This document shows positions 1 to 10,000 of a DNA stretch of 64,000 nt, piece by piece. The notes below the pieces were generated by a model that was not told where the DNA came from, searched no databases, and saw only the letters and a program-made list of their open reading frames with translations. Numbering within the stretch: the first letter of the stretch is position 1; each line of letters opens with the position of its first letter. This stretch comes from Clitoria ternatea (taxonomy: Eukaryota > Streptophyta > Magnoliopsida > Fabales > Fabaceae), in contig CM075671.1 of assembly GCA_037962975.1 (NCBI GenBank), positions 10,835,001 to 10,899,000 of the forward strand, in the 5' to 3' direction. The position numbers and the translations under genes are program-made.

Positions 1-843
1 TAACCTGCTACCTGCTACCTGTAACCTGCTACCTATAACCTGCTACCTACAACCTATTAACATATTACCTATTAACCTATTACTTGCTACCTGCTAACCT
101 GCAACCAGTTACCTGTTACCTACTAACCTGTAACCTGTAAGCTACTAGCTGTTAACCTGTAACCTGCTATTGCTAACCTACAACCTGCTACCTGTTAGCC
201 TGCAACCTGTTAACCTGCAACCTGTTACCTGCTACCCGTAACCTGCTACCTACTACCTATTAACCTACTACCTGCTACCTGCTAACCTATAACCTATAAT
301 CTATAACCTGCTAACCAGTAACCTACAACCTGCTACCTGCTAACTGTTACCTACAACATGCTACCTAGAACCTACAACCTGCAACCTACAACTTGTAACC
401 TGCTACCGTTTACTTGCTATCTGTATTATGCACCCTACAACCTGCTACCTACTACCTGTTACCTGTAACCTGTTACCTGCTACTTGAAACCTGCTACGTG
501 CAACTTGCTACCTTTTAACCCGTTACCTGTTACCTACTAACCTGCAACCTACTACCTGTAACCTGCTACCTATAGCATGCTACTTGCTACCTATTAACCT
601 GTTACTTGCTAACCTGTTACTTGTTACCTGTAATCTGTAACCTGTAACCTGTAACCTGCTATCTGCTACCTACCACCCGTTCTCTGCTACCTGCAACCTG
701 TTACCTACAACCTGTAACCTGCTACCTATTAACCTGATACCTACTACCTGTTACTTATTACCTTCTACGTGTTACCTTCTACCTGCACCTGCAACCTGTT
801 ACCTATTAACTATTACCTAATACCTGTAACCTACAACCTACTA
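1..843. repeat. M1 minisatellite, 7-8 bp CCTGCTA/CCTGTAA units
   Basis: This is a dense array of 7-8 bp units of the type CCTGCTA, CCTGTAA, CCTACAA, CCTGCTAA and CCTATTAA. The invariant part is CCT followed by a variable dinucleotide or trinucleotide and then A or AA. It is open at the left edge, so the array probably extends beyond the window. It is split at position 843 by a retrotransposon and resumes at 6636. The same array type recurs at 28031, 41946 and 63881. The unit length equals that of the plant telomere repeat CCCTAAA, but the sequence differs. There is no coding potential. Confidence 0.92.
839..843. repeat. Left target-site duplication TACTA
   Basis: The 5 bp TACTA immediately precedes the element at 844 and recurs at 6636-6640 directly after it. 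Rejoining the flanks gives the uninterrupted minisatellite-to-junction sequence seen at 28861-28905. Confidence 0.85.
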
Positions 844-1040
844 TATAACATCCCAAAAATTTTATTCTCATGTATAATCATTTTCCATTTAGACCGTTAA
901 TAATATTATCTATTTATATCAACTTGCTACATAAGTTTGTCTGTGAATCGAAGCTTCTTTTTGATTCGTTCAAATAGCTTCCTTTGATATTAACCTCTGG
1001 TAGCGTTCTGATTAGGAGATTACCGAGTGAAGTACTTTCG

Positions 1041-2330
1041 AATAAGATATTACGAGTGGATCATATCTGAGATGAGACTGTCCGAGTAAAGAAAGGAATC
1101 ATTTTCCGAGTGAGATATGACTGAGAGAACATCCGAGTGAAAGTTATGTTTCCGAGTGAGGTATGACCGAGAGAACTTCCGAATGAAGGAAGGTTAAAAT
1201 GTTTCCGAGTGAGTATGACCGAGAGAACAACTTCTGAGTGAAGGAAGGTTAAGATGTTTTCGAGTGAAGCATGACCGATAGAACCATTTTGAGTGAAAGA
1301 AAGCTTTGGCTTTAAATGAGACATTTTCGAGTAAAGAAAATCCGAGATGATCACTTCCGACTGAAGGAAAGCTCTGGCTTTGAATGAGCACCTTTCGGAC
1401 AAAGACGCCTCTAAGTTCCATACTTCCGAGTGGATTGTCTCCGAGTAAAACGTTTCTGAGTGAAATGTCTCTGAGTGACTCGTTTCCGAGTGAAACATCT
1501 CTGAGTGACTCGTTTCTGAGTGAAACGCCTCCGAGTGACTCATTTCTGAATGAAACGTCTCCGAGTGAAACGTTTCTGAGAGAAGTACTTCTGAGCGAAG
1601 AAAAGCTTTGATTTCGAATGAGTACTTCTCGGGTCGAGATATTTCTGAGTGGGGTATCTCTGACTTAAATACAAGTTTCCCGAGTGGGGTGTCCCCGGGT
1701 GTGACATTTTCGTGTGGGATGGTACCGAGTGAGACATTTCCAAGTGGATGACACCAAGTGAGACCTCTCCGATTCCCGTGTGATATGTCACCGATTGAGA
1801 CTACCGAGTGAGTCATTTCCAGGGGAAGTACTTCTAGAACAGAGAGAGACTTTGACTTCAAATGAATACGTTTCCGAGTAAAAAGTTTTCAGGGGAAGTA
1901 AATATCCGAGTAGTGAAACCCCTTCATTCTATTCATGCCCGGATGTCATACAGGTTGCCTAGAGCCTGTGCTCGGGCCATATTCAAAGTTGCCGAGAGTT
2001 TATGCTCGGGTTCGTCTTCGAGATTGTCTTCGACTCCGAGTGATATTCCCGAGTGGAAAGATTACCGAGAGAGGACTGAATTTCGACTCGCAATGATCTT
2101 TCAGTTGTAAGATTTCTGAGTGACTCACTTCTGAGAGAAATATTTTCGAGTGAAGATAGACTGACTTCGAATAAGTACTTTTCGGGCAGAGATATATCCG
2201 AGTGAGATATTCCTGAATGAGGTGTCTTCGGGTGAGACATTTCCGAGTGGGTCACTTCCGAGGAAAGAAAAGCTATGACTGAGTGTTTCAAGCAGAAACA
2301 TTTTCGAGAGAATTCCCTTCCGAGTGGAGC
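1041..2330 (+). repeat. CCGAGTGA minisatellite array inside the LTR
   Basis: CCGAGTGA and variants (CTGAGTGA, CCGAGAGA, TCGAGTGA) recur every ~15-25 bp, with spacers such as AACATCT, GATATGA and AACGTTT. The densest run is at 1430-1600. A reading frame here encodes a repetitive Ser-Glu/His/Thr peptide, but it begins at non-ATG codons and tracks only the repeat. The same motif, inverted, fills 50690-51900 in a different LTR. Confidence 0.85.
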
Positions 2331-2450
2331 AGTTCTGAACGAAAAGAGGCTCTGATGGATTCTTCTCGGAATGATCCGGTCTGGATACCGGCCCTAAGGT
2401 TAAGAGGTCATCTTAGCCGTCCTAGAGATCAACCGGTATCTCAGGATAAT

Positions 2451-2546
2451 GGTCCAGTCGGCAAATATACTAACCCGGTAGTGGTCCAGTCGGCAAATAT
2501 ACTGACCTGGTAATGGTCCAGTCGGCAAATATTCCCAAAATACTGA
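2451..2546 (+). repeat. 32 bp tandem triplicate
   Basis: GGTCCAGTCGGCAAATAT begins at 2451, 2483 and 2515, giving three copies with a 32 bp period. The third copy diverges after the core. It lies inside the gypsy LTR directly downstream of the CCGAGTGA array. Confidence 0.85.
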
Positions 2547-3029
2547 ACCAGTGTTAGAATTAATATTTTACTCCAATCATATCATCTTGTACATATTTTA
2601 ATATATTTACTTCAATCATACAAGCTCCAGTATGTAGGCGGCGGAAATGGTCAACAATACAACTTATTTTCTTATCTAAAACCTCCATTATCACCGCAAT
2701 TAATGCACTACAATCCAATTACGAAAAAGCTTATCCCCCACTTGTCTTTTGCATTATTAAATCGACACTACAGCTCGTTCAATCTGAGAACAAACTTAAA
2801 TTAGTAAAGTCTCTCTTATTTCCTCTTCTCTGTCAAGTCACCTTTGATCTGAAGCTAGGACAGTAAGAAGAGAACATTTTTCAACCAATCTAGGATCCTC
2901 CATCAAGGTAAGAGGGGATAGGGTTGTGAATAAATATGGAATGGGGAGAATTGTATGCTGTTCTAGGATTTTCCAGAATTATTTTCGTAGATTGTTACTT
3001 AATTTTGAAGCTAAAAATGTGTGAATTTC

Positions 3030-3630
3030 ACTCTGACTTCTTCATCAAAGTTGTAGACCCTTTTGTTATGTGAATTTTGAGACTTGAACCGACTGATTTG
3101 GTTATGTATAGCATGAGTTATAGCCAAAATACTACAGCATGTCTGTTTGGAATACGTATCTTCTATTTTGTGTAAATATTAATATTCTGGGAATTATACA
3201 TACATATTTAGATTTTAATGTCTTCATAAAAGTTGTAGATATTTATATTATGGATCTATAGAAAGTGGTTTCAAGTTAAAAGGATATTTGTAGATCTAGT
3301 TATACCTAAATTACAGAAGCATGTTCATGCTGAAAATCTGCTAATGTGAATCACTGTTTGTATTTTTAAAACTGGGAATTTTGTGAAAATAATTAGTGTT
3401 TAGTGTCTTCATAAAAGTTTTAGATATTTATGTTATGAGTAATTTAGAACTGGTCCCATGCCAAAATTATTTTTGTAGCTCCAGAAACGTTGAATATACC
3501 AACATATGTACGTTTTATCACTTTCTTGGAGATAGTTTAGTATACTATGAAATTGTGATATTTCTGTTTGGATTTGGAAATTATGATCTTCATAAAAGTT
3601 GTAGATAATTTTGTTATGGAACTACAGAAA
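3030..3630 (+). repeat. Four ~180 bp repeats with a CTTCATAAAAGTTGTAGAT core
   Basis: CTTCATmAAAGTTkTAGA followed by ATTTwTrTTATGG-type sequence occurs near 3041, 3222, 3408 and 3589, a period of about 180-186 bp. Each is followed by a weak relative of 'actacagaaagtgg'. The reverse complement of the same core appears near 38315 in the minus-strand gypsy LTR, so it is a conserved LTR module. Confidence 0.8.
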
Positions 3631-4152
3631 GTGGAATTACTTAAAAAGGATTTGATTTGCTCACGTTATGGCCATTTTACTAACGTATGTTGCTGTTGTA
3701 AAATTCTAAAATTTACCTATAATGATTATTATGGATGTTAATGATATTTTCCATATGGGTAATGATTTATTTTTGAATTATTAAGGGATTATTGATTATT
3801 ATGGATGTTATTGAGTATCCTATGAATGTCATACAGTATGTTTATTTTTGTGATGAATAATTATGAATGACTAAATTAATGTATACATGAATGCCTTGTG
3901 GTTTATTGAGATATGTTGTTGAACTGTAAATCCATGATTTTGAGAATTAATATATGTGTTGTGTCCTTTGAGGACTTGTGGTTTTCCAAGTGATTATGGA
4001 AATATTGATATCATGGTATGTTAAATCGATAAAGAGAATTAAAGGCATTCATGCATCATAAGCATTTGGACGCACCATGGAATTTAGGGGTTCCATGATT
4101 GCCGGCCCTGGTGGGGGGTTACTCTATGATGAGTTAAAGCCCTATTTTCGTT

Positions 4153-4275
4153 GAGCGCCATGGAGTGTAGGGATTCATGGTTTATGCTAAGTCCTACTTG
4201 TGTACTTCGGTACTTGAGCGCCATGGAGTGTAGGGATTCATGGCATTATGCTAAGTCCTACTTGTGTCTCTATGA
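4153..4275 (+). repeat. 63 bp tandem repeat near the 3' part of the LTR
   Basis: GAGCGCCATGGAGTGTAGGG begins at 4153 and 4216. The second unit runs into a variant ending. The 3' LTR remnant carries an additional unit (5978-6130), so copy number differs between the two LTRs. Confidence 0.85.
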
Positions 4276-4766
4276 GACTTTTTACTGCAGTATTCCCACC
4301 AAACCAAAATGGATCCAGCATGACATCATTTGACTAAATTAAGGATTATTAAATGTAAATGACCTGGTTTAGCATATTCATCATATCATTATGGTTTGTT
4401 GATTGTGTTTGTGCAATTTTATTTATTTTTTATTTATTCTATATTCTGTCTCACTCTTACATTATTTTTTACAGTGCATGCTACACAGAATGACGAGTGG
4501 TACAATTAATGAAGCTTTTATGTTTTAGTGCTTGGACTTTGACTTCATTTGAATTTTAATGTGTTGTAATAATATTATATACCACGTACTGAAATCATCG
4601 TTTCTGCTATATAAATGTATTATGTTTTATTCGTTCACGACTAGCATGCGTTATAATATTCCGCATTTATTAATTTTTACGTGACCTCAAAATTTAAATT
4701 ACAAATTTCAAAATGATTCTTTAAACACAAAAAATTTATTTCAAAAATTTTGGGGCGTCACAATGG

Positions 4767-4778
4767 TGGTATTAGAGC
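4767..4778 (+). promoter_or_regulatory. Primer-binding site, initiator tRNA-Met type
   Basis: TGGTATTAGAGC lies four bases after the LTR end. It matches the common plant primer site TGGTATCAGAGC with one mismatch. This is where the 3' end of initiator methionine tRNA would prime minus-strand DNA synthesis. Confidence 0.8.
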
Positions 4779-4997
4779 ATTTTCAAAAATTCAGGGCCAA
4801 TTGCTATGACATGTATTGTTTCTTTGATATATTACGTGAATTGTTTGATTACTTGCTTGATAATATGTTAGGTATGTGCTATATGACTTGTTGCTTAACT
4901 GATAAATTGTGAAATATTTATAGTTATGTTATAATCTTATAATTGTATACGATATATTTTCCCTTAGAATTAATATAAACCAAACTACGAATGTAGG
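4779..4997 (+). other. 5' untranslated leader of the gypsy element
   Basis: This AT-rich leader lies between the primer site and the first gag ATG. I see no repeat or open frame in it. Confidence 0.6.
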
Positions 4998-5977
4998 ATG
5001 GCAAGAAACAATAACGACTCCATGGCAGCTGCTTTCAACCGCTTGGCTGAGGCCTTAGAAAGGCAAAATCAACCAAGAAATACTGGAGGACTTCACGGAT
5101 TGGATCACTTCTTAAAAAGGAAGCCATCACAGTTTAATGGAGGCTATAATCCAGAGGTAGCATACCTATGGATTAAGGAAATGGAACGCATTTTTTGAGC
5201 CTTACCCTGTTCAGAATTTGAGAAGGTGGAGTATGCCACCTACATGATGATTGAGGAAGCAGAAAACTGGTGGATCCATGCCAGGATTCGTATGACTGAG
5301 ACTGACAGACCATTGGACTAGGCTAACTTCAGAGAGTATTTTCTGGAGAAATATTTTCCAGCAAGTGTGAAGAGCCGAAAAGAGCTGGAATTCATGGAGC
5401 TGAAACAAGGCTCAATGTCTGTTGGTGAGTATGCTGCTAAATTTGAAGAGTTATCCCTCTTTTACCCTCCCTTCCAACAGGCAGGTGCTGAAGCCTCAAA
5501 GTGCGTCAAGTTCGAGAATGGTTTGAATTTTGCAATTAAAGAGGCTATCTGTTATCAAGAAATTCGGAGCTTTCCCATCTTGATCAATAAATGTCGAATT
5601 TTTGAAGAAAACCTCCAAGCCAGACTGGCACAAGAGAAGGTAAATAGACAACTGAGACCTCAGTCAGTTACCTTCAAAAGGAAAGGGTCGTTCTATTCAA
5701 ATCGTTTTAAGGGAGGATCATCATCATCTTCTAAGAGACGTAACAATCACATGAATATAAAGTGTCTAAAGTGCGGAGGTAATCACCATATACGTGATTG
5801 CTAAAGACGCCTAGAAGATGTCACTTGCTTTCGATGTAATCAGAAAGGTCACATCAGCCCAAATTGTCCACAGAACCGTCAAATCAACAACAATAACACC
5901 ATGAATAATCAAAGAGGTTCTAATTATCAGGGAGGCCGTGGAGGAAACACGCATGCTGTTCAACCTCTAAGACAGAA
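4998..5977 (+). pseudogene. gag (capsid/nucleocapsid) relic of a Ty3/gypsy retrotransposon
   Basis: In its intact form this gene would encode the structural Gag polyprotein that packages element RNA in cytoplasmic particles. One reading frame runs from ATG at 4998 to about 5977, interrupted by stops at 5196-5198 (TGA), 5319-5321 (TAG) and 5802-5804 (TAA). The first third contains LDHFLKRKPSQFNGGYNPE and WIKEMERIF, typical of the retrotransposon gag domain. Further on come AENWW, then FREYFLEKYFP and ELKQGSMSVGEY. Two zinc knuckles follow: CLKCGGNHHIRDC (5763-5801) and CFRCNQKGHISPNC (5826-5867), the second being canonical CX2CX4HX4C. A Gly/Asn/Gln-rich tail then runs straight into LTR sequence at about 5978, so everything downstream (pro-pol) is deleted. 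I used ATG 4998 because it starts the domain in frame after the leader. Confidence 0.88.
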
Positions 5978-6635
5978 TAGGGATTCATGGTTTATGCTAA
6001 GTCCTACTTGTGTACTTCGGTACTTGCGCGCCATGGAGTGTAGGGATTCATGGTTTATGCTAAGTCCTACTTGTGTACTTTGGTACTTGAGCGCCATGGA
6101 GTGTAGGGATTCATGGAATTATGCTAAGTCCTACTTGTGTCTCTATGAGACTTTTTACTGCAGTATTCCCACCAAATCAAAATGGATCCAATATGACATC
6201 ATTTGACTAAATTAAGGATTATTAAATGTAAATGACCTGGTTTGGCATATTCATCATATCATTATGGTTTGTTGATTGTGTTTGTGCAATTTTATTTATT
6301 TTATGTTTATTCTATATTCTGTCTCACTTTTACATTATTTTTTACAGTGCATGCTACACAGAATGACGAGTGGTGCAATTAATGAAGCTTTTATGTTTTA
6401 GTGCTTGGACTTTGACTTCATTTGAATTTTAATGTGTTGTAATAATATTATGTACCACGTACTGAAATCATCATTTCCGCTATATAAATGTATTATGTTT
6501 TATTCGTTCACGACTAGCATGCGTTATAATATTCCGCATTTATTAATTTTTACATGACCTCAAAATTTAAATTACAAATTTCAAAATGATTCTTTAAACA
6601 CAAAAAATTTATTTCAAAAATTTTGGGGCATCATA
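5978..6635 (+). repeat. Truncated 3' LTR of the gypsy element
   Basis: From TAGGGATTCATGG at 5978 the sequence is near-identical to the last ~0.6 kb of the 5' LTR (from 4168), with extra copies of the 63 bp repeat. The gag-LTR junction shares TAG with the LTR, which suggests a microhomology-mediated deletion. It ends CATCATA and is followed by TACTA and minisatellite. Confidence 0.9.
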
Positions 6636-6672
6636 TACTACCTTCTACCTACTTTTTACTACCTGTTACTTG
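6636..6672. repeat. M1 minisatellite, right-hand remainder
   Basis: Starting with the duplicated TACTA, this is the tail of the minisatellite interrupted at 843. It matches the ends of M2 (about 28870-28904) and M3 (about 42635-42668). Confidence 0.85.
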
Positions 6673-7022
6673 TAAAAAACCAAGAAAAATTCAAGTTTTG
6701 GGTACTATTTTTCATTTACTAGGATTTTATCCCAAATGTCTTTGTTTTATAAAATCTGCCCCTTCCCTTGGAGAAAACTAATTAAACTTTACAGGCTAAC
6801 CTTATAATGCCTTTCTAAGCCTTTAAGTTTGACTAAAATTCATTATTGAAGAAAATTTATGAAACTTTGAGAACAAGAAGATAACATGTTTCTAAGCATT
6901 GATGTGAGAAACCATGTAAAACTTTGAGCTCCGGTACCATTTCCTGGTTGCTGGGATTGTACACTGAATATCCTAATTTTAGAAAAATCCACCATTCTGT
7001 TGGAGAAAACTAATGAAACTTT
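6673..7022 (-). repeat. J1 junction block with inverted degenerate satellite
   Basis: The block opens with AAAAAACCAAGAAAAATTCAAG and is shared with 28905 and 42669 (three copies). Read on the minus strand, 6750-6830 resembles the satellite stretch from GCTTAGAAAGGCAT to CTCCAAGGGAAGGGG. Further weaker inverted half-monomers follow to about 7015. Orientation flips to + at 7023, where AAAGGCTATAGCCCAC begins. Confidence 0.75.
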
Positions 7023-10000
7023 AAAGGCTATAGCCCACAAAAATATGAAAAAAATGAGCAGTTGCATTTTTGTATGATTTTTTATGGCCATACTTAGAAA
7101 GGCATTGTAGGGTTGTCCATAAAGTTTGGTTGGATTTCTCCAAGGGAAGGGACAGATTTTGTCCAACGACGAATTTTAAGCCAAAATTAAAGGCTATAGC
7201 CCATGAAAATATGACAAAGCTGAGCGGTTGAATTTTTATGTAATGTTTTTTGGCCACGCTTAGAAAGGCATTGTAGGGTAATCCCTGAAGTTTTGTTGGA
7301 TTTCTCCAAGGGAAAGGACAGATTTTCTCCAACGATGAATTTTTAGCCAAATTGAAGGCTATAGCCTACGAAAATATATCAAAACCGAGTGGTGGAAGTT
7401 TTGTAAAATTTTTTACAGCCACGCTTTGAAAGGCATTGTAGGGTTCTCCTTGAACTTTCATTGGATTTTTCAAAGAGAAGGGGCAGATTTTGTCCAACGA
7501 TGAATTTTTAGCCAAATTTCAAGGCTATAGCCCACGAAAATATAACAAAATTGAGTAGTTGAATTTTTGCATTATTTTTTAGGCCATGCTTAAAGGGACA
7601 TTGTAGGGTTTTCCTTGAAATTTGGTTGGATTTCTCCAAGCGAAGGGACATATTTTCTCTAATGAATTTCTAGGCATAATTAGCCTACAAAAATATGACA
7701 AAACCGAGCAGTTGAGTTTTTACGTCAATTTTTATGACCACGCTTTGAAAGACATTGTAGGATTGTCCCAGAGGTTTCGTCAGATTTCTCTAAGAGAAGA
7801 GGCAAATTTTGTCCAATGATGAATATTTAGCCAAATTTAAAGACTGCCATGAACATATGACAAACTCGAATAGTTGAATTTTTGCGTAATTTTTTCTGGC
7901 CATGCTTAGAAAGGAATTGTACTATTGCCCCTTAAGTTTAGTCGAATTTCTCTAAGGGAAGAGACATATTTTCTCCAACGATGAATTTTTAGCCAAAATT
8001 GAGCCCATGAAAAAATGACAAAATCAAGCGGTAGAATTTTAGTGCACTCTTTTAGGCCATGCTAAGAAAGGCACTATAGGGTTGTCCCTGAAGTTTCATC
8101 GGATTTCTCTAAGTGAAGGGGAAGATTTTTTCCAACAATTACTTTTTACCAAAATTTGAAGGCTATAGTCCATAAAAATATGGCAAAACTTGAGCAGTTG
8201 AATTTTTACGTAATCTTGTGTGCCCATGCTTAGAAAGGCATTATAGGGTTGTCCCTGAAGTTTCATCAGATTTCTCCAAGGGAAAAGGAAGATTTTGTCC
8301 AACGATGAATTTTAAGGCAAAATTAAATACTATAGCCAACTAATATATGACAAAACTGAGTGCTTTAGTTTTTTTGTAATTTTTTACAGCCATGGTTTGA
8401 AAGGCCTTGTAGGGTTGTCCCTGAAGTTTTATTGGATTTCTCTAAGAGAAGGGACAGATTTTGTCCAACGATGAATTTTTAACCAAATTTGAAGGCTGAA
8501 TTTTTGCATATTTTTTACGATCATGCTTAGAAAGGGATTATAGGTTTGTCCTTGAAGTTTAGTCAGATTTCTCTAAAGGGAAAGGGTAGATTTTCTCCAA
8601 CGATGAATTTTTAGTCAAACTTGAAGGCTAGCCCACGAAAATATGACAAAACCGAGTGATTGAATTTTTGTGTAGTTTTTTACGGCTATAAGGAAGACAT
8701 TATAGTGTTGTCCTCGAAGTTTCATCAAATTTCTCTAAAAAAAGGGGCAGATTATGTCCAACAATGAAATTTTCAGCCAAAATTGAAGGCTATATAACCC
8801 ACAAAAATATGACAAGACCAAGCAGTTGAATTTTTACATAATATTTTATGACCACAGTTTGAAAGGCATTATAGGGTTATCCTTGACCTTTCGTCAGATT
8901 TCTCTAAGAGATGAGGCAGATTTTGTCCAACGATGAACTTTTAGCCAAATATAAAGGCTATAGCCTACGAAAATATGAAAAACCCTAGCGATTGAATTTT
9001 TGTGGAATTTTTATAGCCACGCTTAGAAAGGCTTTGTAACATTGTCCCTGAAATTTCATCAGATTTCTTTAAGTGAAGGAGCACATTTTGTCCAACGATG
9101 AATTTTTAGCCAAATTTTAAGGTTATATAGCCCATGAAAATATGACAAAACTGAGGGGTTGAAGTTTCCATAAGTTTTTTTTTACAGTCATGCTTAGAAA
9201 GGGATTGTAGGGTTTTCCCTATGTTTGGTCAAATTTCTCCAATGGAAGGGGCAGATTTTCTCCAACGATGAAATTTTAGCCAAATTTAAAGGCTATAACC
9301 CACTAAAATATGTCATGATTAAGTGGTTGACTTTTCGCCTAAAATTTTACAGCCATGCTTAGAAAGGCATTGTAGATTTATCCCTGAAGTTTCATCGGAT
9401 TTCTCTAAGGGAAGGGGCAGATTTTGTCTAACAATGAGTTTTTAGCCAAATTTGAAGGCTATAGCCCACGAAAACATGACAAAACTGAGCGGTTGAATTT
9501 TTGTATAATTTTTTACAGTCACGATTTGAAAGGCGTTATAGGGTTGTCTTTGAAATTTTGTCAGATTTCTCTATGAGAAGTTGCACATTTTGGCCAACGA
9601 TGATTTTGTAGCCAAATTTGAAGGCTATCACGAAAATATGACAGAACTGAATGGTTGAATTTTCCATGAGTTTTTTTCGGCCATGCTTAGAAAGGCATTG
9701 TAAGATTATCCCTGGAATTTGGTCGGATTTCTTAAAGGGAAGGGGTAGATTTTCTCCAACGATGAATTTTTAGCCAAAATTGAAGTCTACCCACGAAAAT
9801 ATCACAAGACTGAGCGGTTGAATTTTTGTGTAATTTTTTACAGCCATGCTTAGAAAGGCATTGTAGGTTGTCCCTGAAGTTTCGTCAGATTTCTCCAAGG
9901 GAAATGGCAGATTTTTGTCCAACAATAAATTTTTAGATAAATTTGAAGGCATAGCCCACGAAAATATAAAAAAATTGAGCAGTTGAATTTTTACGTAATT

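Larger units (their letters stand above)
844..4762 (+). repeat. 5' LTR (3919 bp) of the gypsy element
   Basis: The left end is set by the target duplication. The right end is set by CGTCACA just before the primer-binding site and by homology with the end of the 3' LTR. The LTR holds a CCGAGTGA array near its start, a 32 bp triplicate at 2451, four ~180 bp repeats at 3040-3625 and a 63 bp repeat at 4153. Small open frames across it come from these repeats and are not genes. I did not find a convincing TATA box. Confidence 0.85.
844..6635 (+). mobile_element. Ty3/gypsy LTR retrotransposon, internally deleted, gag only
   Basis: The element starts TATAACATCCC, a one-base variant of the common gypsy LTR start TGTAACATCCC. 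It is flanked by TACTA duplications. Parts in order are a long 5' LTR, a primer-binding site, a gag relic with three in-frame stops, and a truncated 3' LTR ending CATCATA where the 5' LTR has CGTCACA. Protease, reverse transcriptase, RNase H, integrase and about 3.3 kb of the 3' LTR are missing. The gag style and methionine-tRNA primer site suggest a chromovirus, perhaps Tekay/Del. The copy is old and cannot be autonomous. Confidence 0.9.

Noticed and set aside
1061..1861. 266-codon minus-strand open frame rich in SETFHSE-type repeats
   Set aside because: It is a translation of the CCGAGTGA minisatellite within the gypsy LTR, and its start is not needed by any domain. Several other frames in the same stretch are open for the same reason.
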